This document shows positions 47,061-56,384 of a DNA stretch of 64,000 nucleotides, one piece after another (the stretch's first letter is position 1; each line of letters starts with the position of its first letter). The DNA lies in assembly GCA_949361645.1 (NCBI GenBank), contig OX442435.1:3830220-3894219 (forward strand), given 5' to 3'. The DNA comes from Spongilla lacustris (Eukaryota > Porifera > Demospongiae > Spongillida > Spongillidae). Both the position numbers and the translations under genes were made by a program. The notes below the pieces were generated by a model, which was given only the letters and a program-made list of their open reading frames with translations, searched no databases and was not told the DNA's origin.

Positions 47061-50000
47061 AAATCGATGATTATTCCTAGAATGGAATACATCAGGGCTG
47101 TCATTCGACATAACTGTACAACATTGTTCTGTTTTACTATGATAATCTACATTTTGATGGTTATATAGTCGGATTTGACCATTGAGAATGTATAGGGGGA
47201 ACCGTCTTTTGAATTGGATTCTAATGCCACATCCGCACCTGTATGGAGGAATCGATGATTATTCCTAGAAGAGAATACATCAGTGCTGTCATTCGACATC
47301 ACTGTGCCTTGTTCTGTTTAACGTCGATAATCTACATCTTGATGGTCAGATAGTCAGATTTTCCCATAGAGAATGCATGGGTGGAACCGTCTTTTCAATT
47401 GGATTCTGATGCCACATCCGCACCTGTGTGGAGGAATCGATGATTATTCCTAGAAGAGAATATATCACTGCTGTCATTCGACATAACTGTGCCTTGTTCT
47501 GTTTAACGTCGATAATCTACATCTTGATGGTCAGATAGTCAGATTTTCCCATAGAGAATGTATGGGTGGAACTGTCTTTTCAATTGGATTCTGACGCCAC
47601 ATCCGCACCTGTATGGAGGAATCGATGATTATTCCTAGAATGGTATACATCAGGGCTGTCATTCGACATAACTGTGCATTGTTCTGTTTTACTACGACAA
47701 TCTACATTTTGATGGTTATATAGTCGGATTTGACCATTGAGAATGTATGGGGGGAACCGTCATTTGAATTGGATTCTAATGCCACATCCGCACCTGTATG
47801 GAGGAATCGATGATCATTCCTAGAAGAGAATACATCACTGGTGTCATTCGACATAACTGTGCCTTGTTCTTTTTAACGTCGATAATCTACATCTTGATGG
47901 TCAGATAGTCAGATTTTCCCGTAGAGAATGTATGGGTGGAACTGTCTTTTCAATTGGATTCTGATGCCACATCCGCACCTGTATGGAGGAATCGATTTGA
48001 TGTTCAGATAGTCAGATTTTTTCATAGAGAATGTATGGGAAGGAACCTTCTTTACAATTGAATCCTGAAGACATACTCGCACTTGCATTGAGGAATCGAT
48101 GATTATTCCTATAATGGAATACATCAGTGCTGACATTCGACACAACTGTGCCTTGTTCTGTTTTACGTCGATAATCTACATCTTGATGGTCAGATAGTCA
48201 GATTTTCCCGTAGAGAATGTATGGATGGAACCGTCTTTTCAATTGGATTCTGATGCCACATCCGCACCTGTATGGAGGAATCGATGATTATTCCTAGAAG
48301 AGAATACATCAGTGCTATCATTCGGTATAACTACGCCTTGTTCTGTTTAAAGTCCTAATTTACACCTTGATGTTCAGATAGTCAGATTTTTTCATAGAGA
48401 ATGTATGGGAGGGAACCTTCTTTACAATTGAATCTTGAAGACATACTCGCACTTGCATTGAGGAATCGATGATTATTCCTAGAATGGAATACATCAGTGC
48501 TGACATTTGACACAACTGTGCCTTGTTCTGTTTTGTCGATAAACTACATCTTGATGGTCAGATAGTCAGATTTTCCTGTAGAGAATGTATGGATGGAACC
48601 GTCTTTTCAATTGGATTCTGATGCCACATCCGCACCTGTATGGAGGAATCGATGATTATTCCTAGAAGAGAATACATCAGTGCTGTAATTCGGCATAACT
48701 ACGCCTTGTTCTGTTTAAAGTCCTTATTTACACCTTGATGGTCAGATAGTCAGATTTTCCCGTAGAGAATGTATGGGTGGGAACCTTCTTTTCAATTAAA
48801 TCCTGAAGCCATACCCTTACTTGCATTGAGGAATCCATGATTATTCCTGTAATGGATTACAACAGTACTGTCATTCGACATTGCTGTGCCTTGTTTCTTT
48901 TTTTACGTTGATAAACTACATCTTGATGGTCAGATAGTCAGATTTTGCCATAGAGAATGTATCGGTCGAACCGTCTTTTGAATTGGATTCTGATGCCACA
49001 TCCGCACCTGTATGGAGGAATCGATGATTATTCCTAGAAGAGAATACATCAGTGCTGTCATTCGACATAACTGTACCTTGTTCTGTTTTACGTCGATAAT
49101 CTACATCTTGATGGTCAGATAGTCAGACTTTCCCATAGAAAATGTATGGGTGGAACCGTCTTTTCAATTGGATTCTGATGCCACACCCGCACCTGTATGG
49201 AGAAATCGATTTGATGTTCAGATAGTCAGATTTTTTCATAGAGAATGTATGGGAGGGAACCTTCTTTACAATTGAATCCTGAAGACATACTCGCACTTGC
49301 ATTGAGGAATCGATGATTATTCCTAGAATGGAATACATCAGTGCTGACATTCGACACAACTGTGCCTTGTTCTGTTTTACGTCGATAATCTACATCTTGA
49401 GGGTCAGATAGTCAGATTTTCCCGTAGAGAATGTATGGATGGAACCGTCTTTTCAATTGGATTCTGATGCCACATCCGCACCTGTATGGAGGAATCGATG
49501 ATTATTCCTAGAAGAGAATACATCCGTGCTGTCATTTGGCATAACTACGCGTTGTTCTGTATAAAGTCCATATTTACACCTTGATGGTCAGATAGTCAGA
49601 TTTTCCCATAGAGAATGTATGGGTGGGAACCTTCTTTTCAATTTAATCCTGAAGCCATACCCTCACTTGCATTGAGGAAACCATGATTATTCCTAGAATG
49701 GATTACAACAGTACTGTCATTCGACATTGCTGTGCCTTGTTTCTTTTTTACGTTGATAAACTACATCTTGATGGTCAGATAGTCAGATTTTGCCATAGAG
49801 AATGTATCGGTCGAACCGTCTATTCAATTGGATTCTGATGCCACATCCGCACCTGTATGGAGGAATCAATGATGAAGAGAATACATCAGTGCTGTCATTC
49901 GACATAACTTTACCTTGTTCTGTTTTACGTCGATTATCTACATCTTGATAGTCAGATAGTCAGACTTTCCCATCGAGAATGTATGGGTGGAACCGTCTTT

Positions 50001-50472
50001 TCAATTGGATTCTGATGCCACATCCGCACCTGTATGGAGGAATCGATTTGATGTTCAGATAGTCAGATTTTTTCATAGAGAATGTATGGGAGGGTACCTT
50101 CTTTACAATTGAATCCTGAAGACATACTCGCACTTGCATTGAGGAATCGATGATTATTCCTAGAATGGAATACATCAGTGCTGACATCCGACACAACTGT
50201 GCCTTGTTCTGTTTAACGTCGATAGTCTACATCTTGATGGTCTGATAGTCAGATTTTCCCGTAGAGAATGTATGGATGGAACCGACTTTTGAATTGGATT
50301 CTGATGCCACATCCGCACTTGTATGGAGGAATCGATGATTATTCCTAGAGGAGAATACATCAGTGCTGTCATTCGACATAACTGTACCTTGTTCTGTTTT
50401 ACGTCGATAATCTACATCTTGATGGTCAGATAGTCAGACTTTCCCATAGAGAATGTATGGGTGGAACCGTCT

Positions 50473-51547
50473 AACACTTATGGTTTAACATGGTTTATCA
50501 TAAACCATTCAATGGTAAATTAAACCTAATACACTCAGACATACTATCCATATGTACATAGATTTACTAACTAGTAATGGGTTAATTGTTAAAAGTCATT
50601 ATCATGATTTAAATGTTACTACCTGTATTGTAAATATCTCAGATTAGAAATAACACTTATGGTTTAACATGGTTTATCATAAACCATTCAATGGTAAATT
50701 AAATCTAATACACTCAGACATACTATCGATATGTACATAGATTTACTAACTAGTAATGGTTTAATTATTAGAAGTCGTTATTATGATTTCCAATGATGCT
50801 ACATGTGTTGTGAATATCTCATTGTAGAAATAACACTTATTGTTTAACATGGTTTATCATAAACCATTCAATGGTAAATTAAATCTAACACACTCAGACA
50901 TACTACACACATGTACATAGATTTACTAACTAGTAATGGTTTAATTATTAAAAGTCGTTATCGTGATTTTAATGATACGACATGTATTGTGAATATCTCA
51001 GTGTAAAAATGACACTTATGGTTTAACATGGTTTATCATAAAACATTCAATGGTAAATTAATTCTAATACATTTTGACATACTATACATGTAGATCTAGA
51101 TTTACTAAATAGTAATGGTTTAATTATTAAAAGTTGTTATTGTAATTTTAATGATACTACCTGTATTGTGAATATCTCAGTGTAGAAATAACACTTATGG
51201 TTGAACTTGGTTTATCATAAACCATTCAATGGTAATTTAAATCTAATACACTCAGACATACTATCCATATGTACATAGATTTACTAACTAGTGATGGTTT
51301 ATTTATTAAAAGTCCTTATCATAATTTTAATGATACTACCTGTATTGTGAATATCTCAGTGTAGAAATAACACTTATGGTTTAACATGGTTTATCATAAA
51401 CCATTCAATGGTAAATTAAATCTAATACATTTAGACATACTATTTATATAGATCTAGATTTACTAACTAGTAATGGTTTAATTATTGAAAGTCGTTATTA
51501 TGATTTTAATGATACTACCTGTATTGTGAATATCTCAGTGTAGAAAT
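50473..51547. repeat. Satellite 2 array, left part
   Basis: Six units of about 179-180 bp. Each has AACACTTATGGTTTAACATG, the palindrome ATGGTTTATCATAAACCAT, CATACTATCCATATGTACAT, TTTACTAACTAGTAATGG and GTGAATATCTCAGTGTAG. It begins without a spacer after satellite 1 and is interrupted by a PLE at 51548. Confidence 0.92.
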
Positions 51548-51634
51548 TTGAGTGGGAGGGGCCAACTTGCATTGGTCCTTCATGATTTCCCTCTACGTCC
51601 ATGTTTGTCTTGTATTGTTTGGGGTAGAGTGGTA
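51548..51634 (-). other. PLE 3' tail, direct copy
   Basis: After the ORF1 TAG the minus strand has CCACTCTACCCC, GACGTAGAGGG and GGACCAATGCAAGTTGGCCC, then CCTCCCACTCAA at the end. CTCTAC pairs with GTAGAG, and GGACCAA pairs with TTGGCCC with a mismatch. Confidence 0.7.
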
Positions 51635-53622
51635 CTAAAAAGGGTGGGGGAGGTGAGATGTGCGCGTGTGTTGGGTATTTGGATATTGTGTTTTTGGAGG
51701 TTGGGATGAGTGAGGTGTTGGTTGGTCTGGGGATACCCTTTTGTAGTTGGGGGAGTATGCATTTGGTGTAGGTAGTAAGGGTGGCCGTCTCTTGAAGTTG
51801 AGGGACATGAGTGGGGGAGGTGTATTGAACACAATCGACATTAGTCGTATTGGTTGTGTTCTCTCAGGTTGTGTTTGTTTCTGGGGGTATTTGTGTGCTT
51901 GTGGGGCGTGATCGTACTGGTTTCTTTTGTTCTGCTTGGGCTTGTTGGTGGCAGGGTTTTTGGGCTTGTTGGTGGCAGGGTTTTTGGGTGTGTGCTGCTG
52001 TGCTTGATGTGGGTGGGACCTTTTTTCTGTGGGCCGGGGATGGGGTGGTCCCATGGGTGGGTTCTGTGGCCTCTTGTTTGGAGCAGGTTCTGACTTTTTT
52101 GGCGGTTGCGGTGCAGGCAGGAGGTGAGAGTTGGTGGATTGGTTTCTGGTTTGGCTTGATGGTTTGGCACAAGCTGACAGATGTTGGTCCGTTCTTGGTG
52201 TTGTTTGGTGGTTTGTGTAGACCTTGCCTAGCTCGTGCGCTTTTAATGTTTTGGTCATCTTGTTATTTCTCTGTATTTTGAGGTTGTCGTGCAGTGTTTT
52301 TAGGTTTTGTTGTGTTGTTGTTTGAGTGGTTTTCCATAAGCTTGAAATTTCTGTGTCTGTTTGTGAGTCTAGTTGTTTTTCTATATCTGTTAGTGCTGTG
52401 TCTAGTTGAGTTGTCAGTCTGTTGAGGTGTTGCACGTTTGCTGCTGTTAGTTCCATACTTGCCTTAGTAAGTATTTGTGTGTACTTACTCTTGAGTTCTT
52501 CATCGGCCCCTAGGGTGGCACAGGTAGCGTTTGCTTTGACCCCTAATGGGAAAATCCCTTCGTCGAGGCATTGTTGATTGAATGCAAGGTGGTACTGTGC
52601 AAGTTCATAGTATTTTCTTATTTTTTTGTATTTGTCCATTGTCGCGTTGTATTGTTTGTCTGTGAGTGGTAGGTCTGGGGGTGGGGTCATGGTGGTAGTG
52701 TCTGGAGTAAGGGTTGCGGCGTGGTCCGCAGATCTGGTGGGGTTTACAGGCGAGGCTCCAGGTGTGTTTTGATCTTGGGGTTGGCTTATAGTTGCTGGAG
52801 AGGGAAGCACGGGTCTGGTTTGTTGCAATTCAGTAGTTGAGGTGTGTTTTGGGGGTTGGGTTGTGGTGGTGGGGTCTGGGGGTTGGGTTGTGGTATGATC
52901 CTTGAGTTGAGTTATGATTGGAGGTTTGGTTTCAAGTGTGCTTTGCTCCTGGGGTTGGTTTGGCACTGCTGGAGAGGGGAGTGTGGGCATCAGTGGGTTG
53001 GTTTCATTTGTTAGATCAGCAGTTGCAGTGTGGTCAGGGAAGAGGTGGAGGTGTGGTTTGGGGAACCAGTAGACTTGACAATTGCCGTGTGTGGGGAGGT
53101 GGCGGAATAGTGGCCTGGGGACACGGTATGGTCGGCTTCGTTTGTCTGATCGACCATTGCAGTGTGGGGGAGGTGGAGTTGTGGCCTGGGGACAGGGTGG
53201 ACGTGGCTTTGTTTGTCGGATCGACAGTTGCCGTGTTTGGGGAGGAGGCGGGATTGTGCTCAGTATGAGTGGTTTCGTTTGTCGGATCGACATTTGCAGT
53301 GTGGTCTGGGGAAGAGGTGGAATTTTGGCCTGGGGACAGGGTAGACGTTGTCTGATCGACAACTAGTGTGGTCTGGGGAAGGCGTTGAATTCTGGCCTGG
53401 GGACACGGTATAGGTGGACTGCAGCGGGTCTATGTCCTTAGGTTGGGCTCGAGTTGGTTTGGGGGAAGAGATTGGCGATGGTGTAGAAAGTGGATTCTGG
53501 CGACGATGACGTACTTTGCGCTGAGGTTTGGGAGGTGTCATTACCAAAGGACAGATCGGGGTCGTCGGTTCATGCACTTTTCTCTGATTGTCCGAACGCC
53601 CTCTATTTCGGGTGACGGGCAT
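51635..53622 (-). pseudogene. PLE ORF1, proline-rich protein with conserved helical core
   Basis: The start MPVTRNRGRSDNQRKVHEPT at 53622 is followed by a frameshift near 53300; the second frame runs to the TAG at about 51632-51634. The N-terminal 200 or so residues are Pro/Thr-rich and include a coding minisatellite. A core of about 130 residues (near 52650-52260) has KKIRKYYELAQYHLAFNQQC, FPLGVKANATCATLGADEEL, LTAANVQHLNRL and a charged helical stretch ending KTLKAHELGKVY. The C-terminus is again Pro/Gln/Asn/Lys-rich, with a PATNKPKN duplication. The core is shared with the copies at 10075 and 63112. I do not know its function; an RNA-binding or gag-like role would be a guess. Confidence 0.65.
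53030..53400 (-). repeat. Coding minisatellite in PLE ORF1
   Basis: Degenerate tandem units of roughly 55-75 bp built on a TTTGTCGGATCGACA-like motif and a GGGGA-x-AGG-like motif. Peptides repeat as SIRQTKP followed by CPQA and PPPPQ or similar. At least five units are visible, with variable length, so different frames are read in different units. Confidence 0.65.
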
Positions 53623-53736
53623 CCCTTGGTACCTGTAGGGACTACTTCAATGGGTTAGCTTTAACTTACTTATCCTGTATCGCTATCGCTCGCTCGCTTG
53701 CTTGCGCGTTTGAGTATCCTTTCAGTCAAAACTTTA

Positions 53737-53777
53737 TCACAGATGCATTTCGGCTGGTTAGGCCTTCTTCAGTGCGA
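53737..53777 (-). ncRNA. Candidate type I hammerhead ribozyme with minimal stem III
   Basis: Minus strand. The core CTGAAGA (53772-53766, fits CUGANGA) is followed by a stem II with GGC paired to GCC around a CTAACCA loop, though an extra A lies between core and stem. Then GAAA (53751-53748), a two-pair stem III (AU and AU around GC) and the cleavage triplet ATC, with the predicted cut between 53742 and 53741. Stem I is five pairs: TGTGA with TCGCA, one G-U. PLEs are known to carry hammerheads with very short stem III in their terminal repeats. It lies between the RT/EN and ORF1 genes, as expected for the start of a PLE unit. Activity is not shown. Confidence 0.6.
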
Positions 53778-53897
53778 ACAAAGTTGACAGAAAAGGATAC
53801 TGTTGTGCAGTGTGCTTAAATACTAAGGTGGAAAGCATGGTGCAGCTGGTGCAGTGAGTGTTGGCAGCTGGTATATATATGTTTGCATGTATTGTTA

Positions 53898-56088
53898 TTA
53901 TAGGTATATATCGTTCAGCCCTTCAGGTGTTCTGGTTCTGAGTTTGTTGATCCACCACTGTTCTACTGCCATTCTCTGTGAGGGGTGTGTATGCGTCAGA
54001 GGTATGATTTGTGCATTGAATGTACCGTGTGTATCGAAATGTTTGTAAAGCAGCATTCTGGGTTGTCTTGTAGAGCGAAAACTGCTTCTGTGTTGGGACA
54101 TTCTTTCTCTCAGACTTCTGGTGGTTTGTCCCACGTACTGGAGTTTGCATGTTTTGCATTGTAGAATGTATATGATGTTCATACTGCTACATGTGAGCCT
54201 GCTTCTTATGTGTATTTTTTCGTTTGTTGTAGTGCTTCTAAATGCATTGGCCTCGATCAACATGGGGCACACAAGGCAGTCTCTTCTATTGCATTTTGTC
54301 GGGAGTAGTGGTATTGAATAACTTTTGTCTGACGGTTGTAAGCCTGTTTTCTTTATGTCTGTGTCAAGCGGTGATCTTGTTATAATCTTCTTTAAATTTG
54401 GAAAAATTTTGTACGCCGTTATTGGTTTATTTAGGGAGAGTGGGAAGGTAGTTGCTTCTCGTTGTAGTATGTCGATGTGTTGTTGTAGGTGTGGTCTTGT
54501 ATGTTGTTGTCTAGCATAATATTCAATTATTAATGGGTATATTTTCTTTTTTTGTGTAATTTTAGGTTGGCTGGACAATGCTTGAATTACTTGGTTAATC
54601 CTCTTAAACGCATATCCTCTGTTGAGAAAGTGTTCAATAAGTTGTTGCTTCAGTTTTGCGAATTGCTTTGGGTCAGAGCATTGTTTTTGGTATCTTAAAA
54701 GTTCAGCTTTTATAATTGCGGTCTTTCTATGGTGTGGGTGGTGACTGGTGTAATGTATATATTGAAAAGAATTTGTTGGTTTGAGGTGTGTTTTGTAGGA
54801 CAGTTTTTTTGTTCGTTCGAAGTTAGTATCTTTGTATATTGTTAAATCGCGGTAGTCTATTGCTGTGTCAGATATGTTCCATTCAAATTTTATAGTGGGA
54901 TGGTGGTTATTAAGGTTAGTGAGAAAAGTGTCCAAATCTGCTCTTGAATGTGTCCATATCATGAATATATCGTCGATGTATCGTTTGTAAGTATGTGGTC
55001 GTTTGTCTTGTGTGCTCAGAAAGCTTTCTTCCAGACTAGACATGAATATGTTTGCTAGTGTGGGTGCCAATGGTGTTCCCATGGCTACTCCTGTAAGCTG
55101 ATGGTATGGTTGTCCGTTAAAAGTAAATGTGTTGTTTTTAAGTACGAAGTTGAGTAATTGTCTTGTCACGTGTTTTGGGAGTCCAATGATTTCGTTGTAT
55201 TGCAAAAGTGCATTTATGCCTTGCTCTTGCGGAATGGTAGTATATAGACTCTTTACGTCTATAGATACAAGGAGCACCTGTTCAGATGGTGGTATTGTTG
55301 TCTTGCTAAGTATATTAATGAGGGCTTGAGAATTTTTTAGGTGTGATGGTGCTAGGGGGACGATATTTTTGAAATAATGGTCTATGTATTTTGAAATATT
55401 TGTCGTTGCTCCGTTGATGCCTGCCACTACAGGTCTTACCGTGATTGGGTTTTTGTGTATTTTATATGGAAAGTATATATATTGGGTTTGAACTGGATTG
55501 GGTGGCTTCATGAACGCATATTCAAATTTATCTATGTATCCTGTAGAGTATAATTCTTTTATATAATTTGTTATATTTGCTGCAAGTGATGGTGTTGGGT
55601 CCCGGTCCAGTTTTGAATATGTAGTTTCGTCTGAAAGGTGATTGTTGCCGTCAGTAATGTATTTGTCTCTGTTTGTTATAGTAAGGGTAGATCCTTTATC
55701 AGCTTTTTTTAATAATTATTTCTTCTTTTCTTTGCTTAAGTAATTTTATTGCTTTTCTTTCTTGAACTGTTAAATTATCTGTTATTTTGAAGTGTGGCTT
55801 GTTGCAATGGGTCATAATCTCAGTTTCTGTCATCTTAAGGTATTTTTCTAATGATGGATTGTTTGATGTGGTGGGGTTATAATTGGATTTCTTTTTGAAT
55901 GGATTTGGTTGTTGAGTGTTGTCTTGTAATGAATAGTCAAGTCTTATTGTTCTTTTATATTGTTCAATTGGTTTCTCTAAGGGTCTCAAGTTGCCTGTTG
56001 GTGTTGGGATAAAAAGGAGTCCTTTTTCTAAAATTGCTATTTCATCTTCTGTGAGCGGTACATTTGATAAGTTCATAATGTGTGTCAT
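53898..56088 (-). pseudogene. PLE reverse transcriptase with C-terminal GIY-YIG endonuclease
   Basis: Nearly complete, about 730 codons, with one frameshift at a seven-T run (55704-55710). Start MTHIMNLSNVPLTEDEIAIL (56088; the second Met at 56076 matches the other copy). RT: QTQYIYFPYKIHKNPITVRP, motif A VSIDVKSLYTTIPQEQG, motif B GVAMGTPLAPTLANIFMSSL and motif C YKRYIDDIFMIW with the catalytic YIDD. A linker has NRRDCLVCPMLI with a Cys pair. The GIY-YIG domain starts MNIIYILQCKTCKLQYVGQT (near 54180), followed by TRSLRERMSQHRSSF with the conserved Arg and His, and ends VEQWWINKLRTRTPEG. The nuclease nicks target DNA and RT primes from it. Domain order is that of endonuclease-bearing Penelope elements. 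Confidence 0.9.
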
Positions 56089-56189
56089 CTTTTGGTTTCT
56101 GCTTTTATTGTTAGGTATCCTATTTTTGGGTGACGTTTTCGTGTGGGTCTTGTTTTTGTTTGTATGTTCTTTTCGGCGGAGCCATCAAA

Positions 56190-56384
56190 TGGGTATCCCC
56201 AGACCAACCAACACCTCACTCATCCCAACCTCCAAAAACACAATATCCAAAAACACAACACACGTGCACATCTCACCTCCCCCACCCTTTTTAGTACCCC
56301 TCTACCCCAAACAATACAAGACAAACATGGACGTAGAGGGAAATCATGAAGGACCAATGCAAGTTGGCCCCTCCCACTCAAATC
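56190..56384 (+). other. Inverted copy of the PLE ORF1 end and tail
   Basis: From GGGTATCCCCAGACCAACC to CCCTCCCACTCAAATC, this mirrors 51548-51740 with few differences. It includes the last 30 or so codons of ORF1, its TAG and both tail hairpins. Together the two ends would let the element fold back as a long stem. Confidence 0.85.

Larger units (their letters stand above)
34859..50472. repeat. Satellite 1 array, main part
   Basis: About 84 further units of about 185 bp. Variant monomers recur at regular multiples, giving higher-order repeats (see the entries at 39124-41346 and 44286-46135). Another variant lacks roughly the first 110 bp after the ATCGAT box (joined as ATCGATTTGATGTTCAG) and recurs near 36885, 38650, 47995, 49208 and 50045. 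Short open frames of 62-99 codons on the minus strand are repeat shadows, not genes. The array ends within a unit at 50472, directly against satellite 2. Confidence 0.92.
51548..56384 (-). mobile_element. Penelope-like element inserted in satellite 2, with inverted terminal tails
   Basis: Minus-strand order: an inverted copy of the ORF1 end and tail (56384-56190), the RT/GIY-YIG gene (56088-53898), a hammerhead-like motif (53777-53737), ORF1 (53622-51635) and its tail (51634-51548). The two tails are near-identical over about 190 bp in inverted orientation. AAAT lies on both sides (51544-51547 and 56385-56388) and satellite 2 reads continuously through one AAAT, so the insertion is clean with a 4-bp target duplication. 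Both genes have one frameshift each. Repeats in direct or inverted orientation are a known peculiarity of Penelope elements. Confidence 0.88.

Noticed and set aside
34859..50472. Repeated open frames of 62-99 codons on the minus strand and one of 66 codons on the plus strand
   Set aside because: They recur with the satellite 1 units and change wherever the units change. They have no start context or domain and are shadows of the repeat.
51850..52281. Plus-strand Val/Gly/Trp-rich open frames opposite PLE ORF1
   Set aside because: They are antisense to the biased Pro/Thr-rich ORF1 and reflect its composition.
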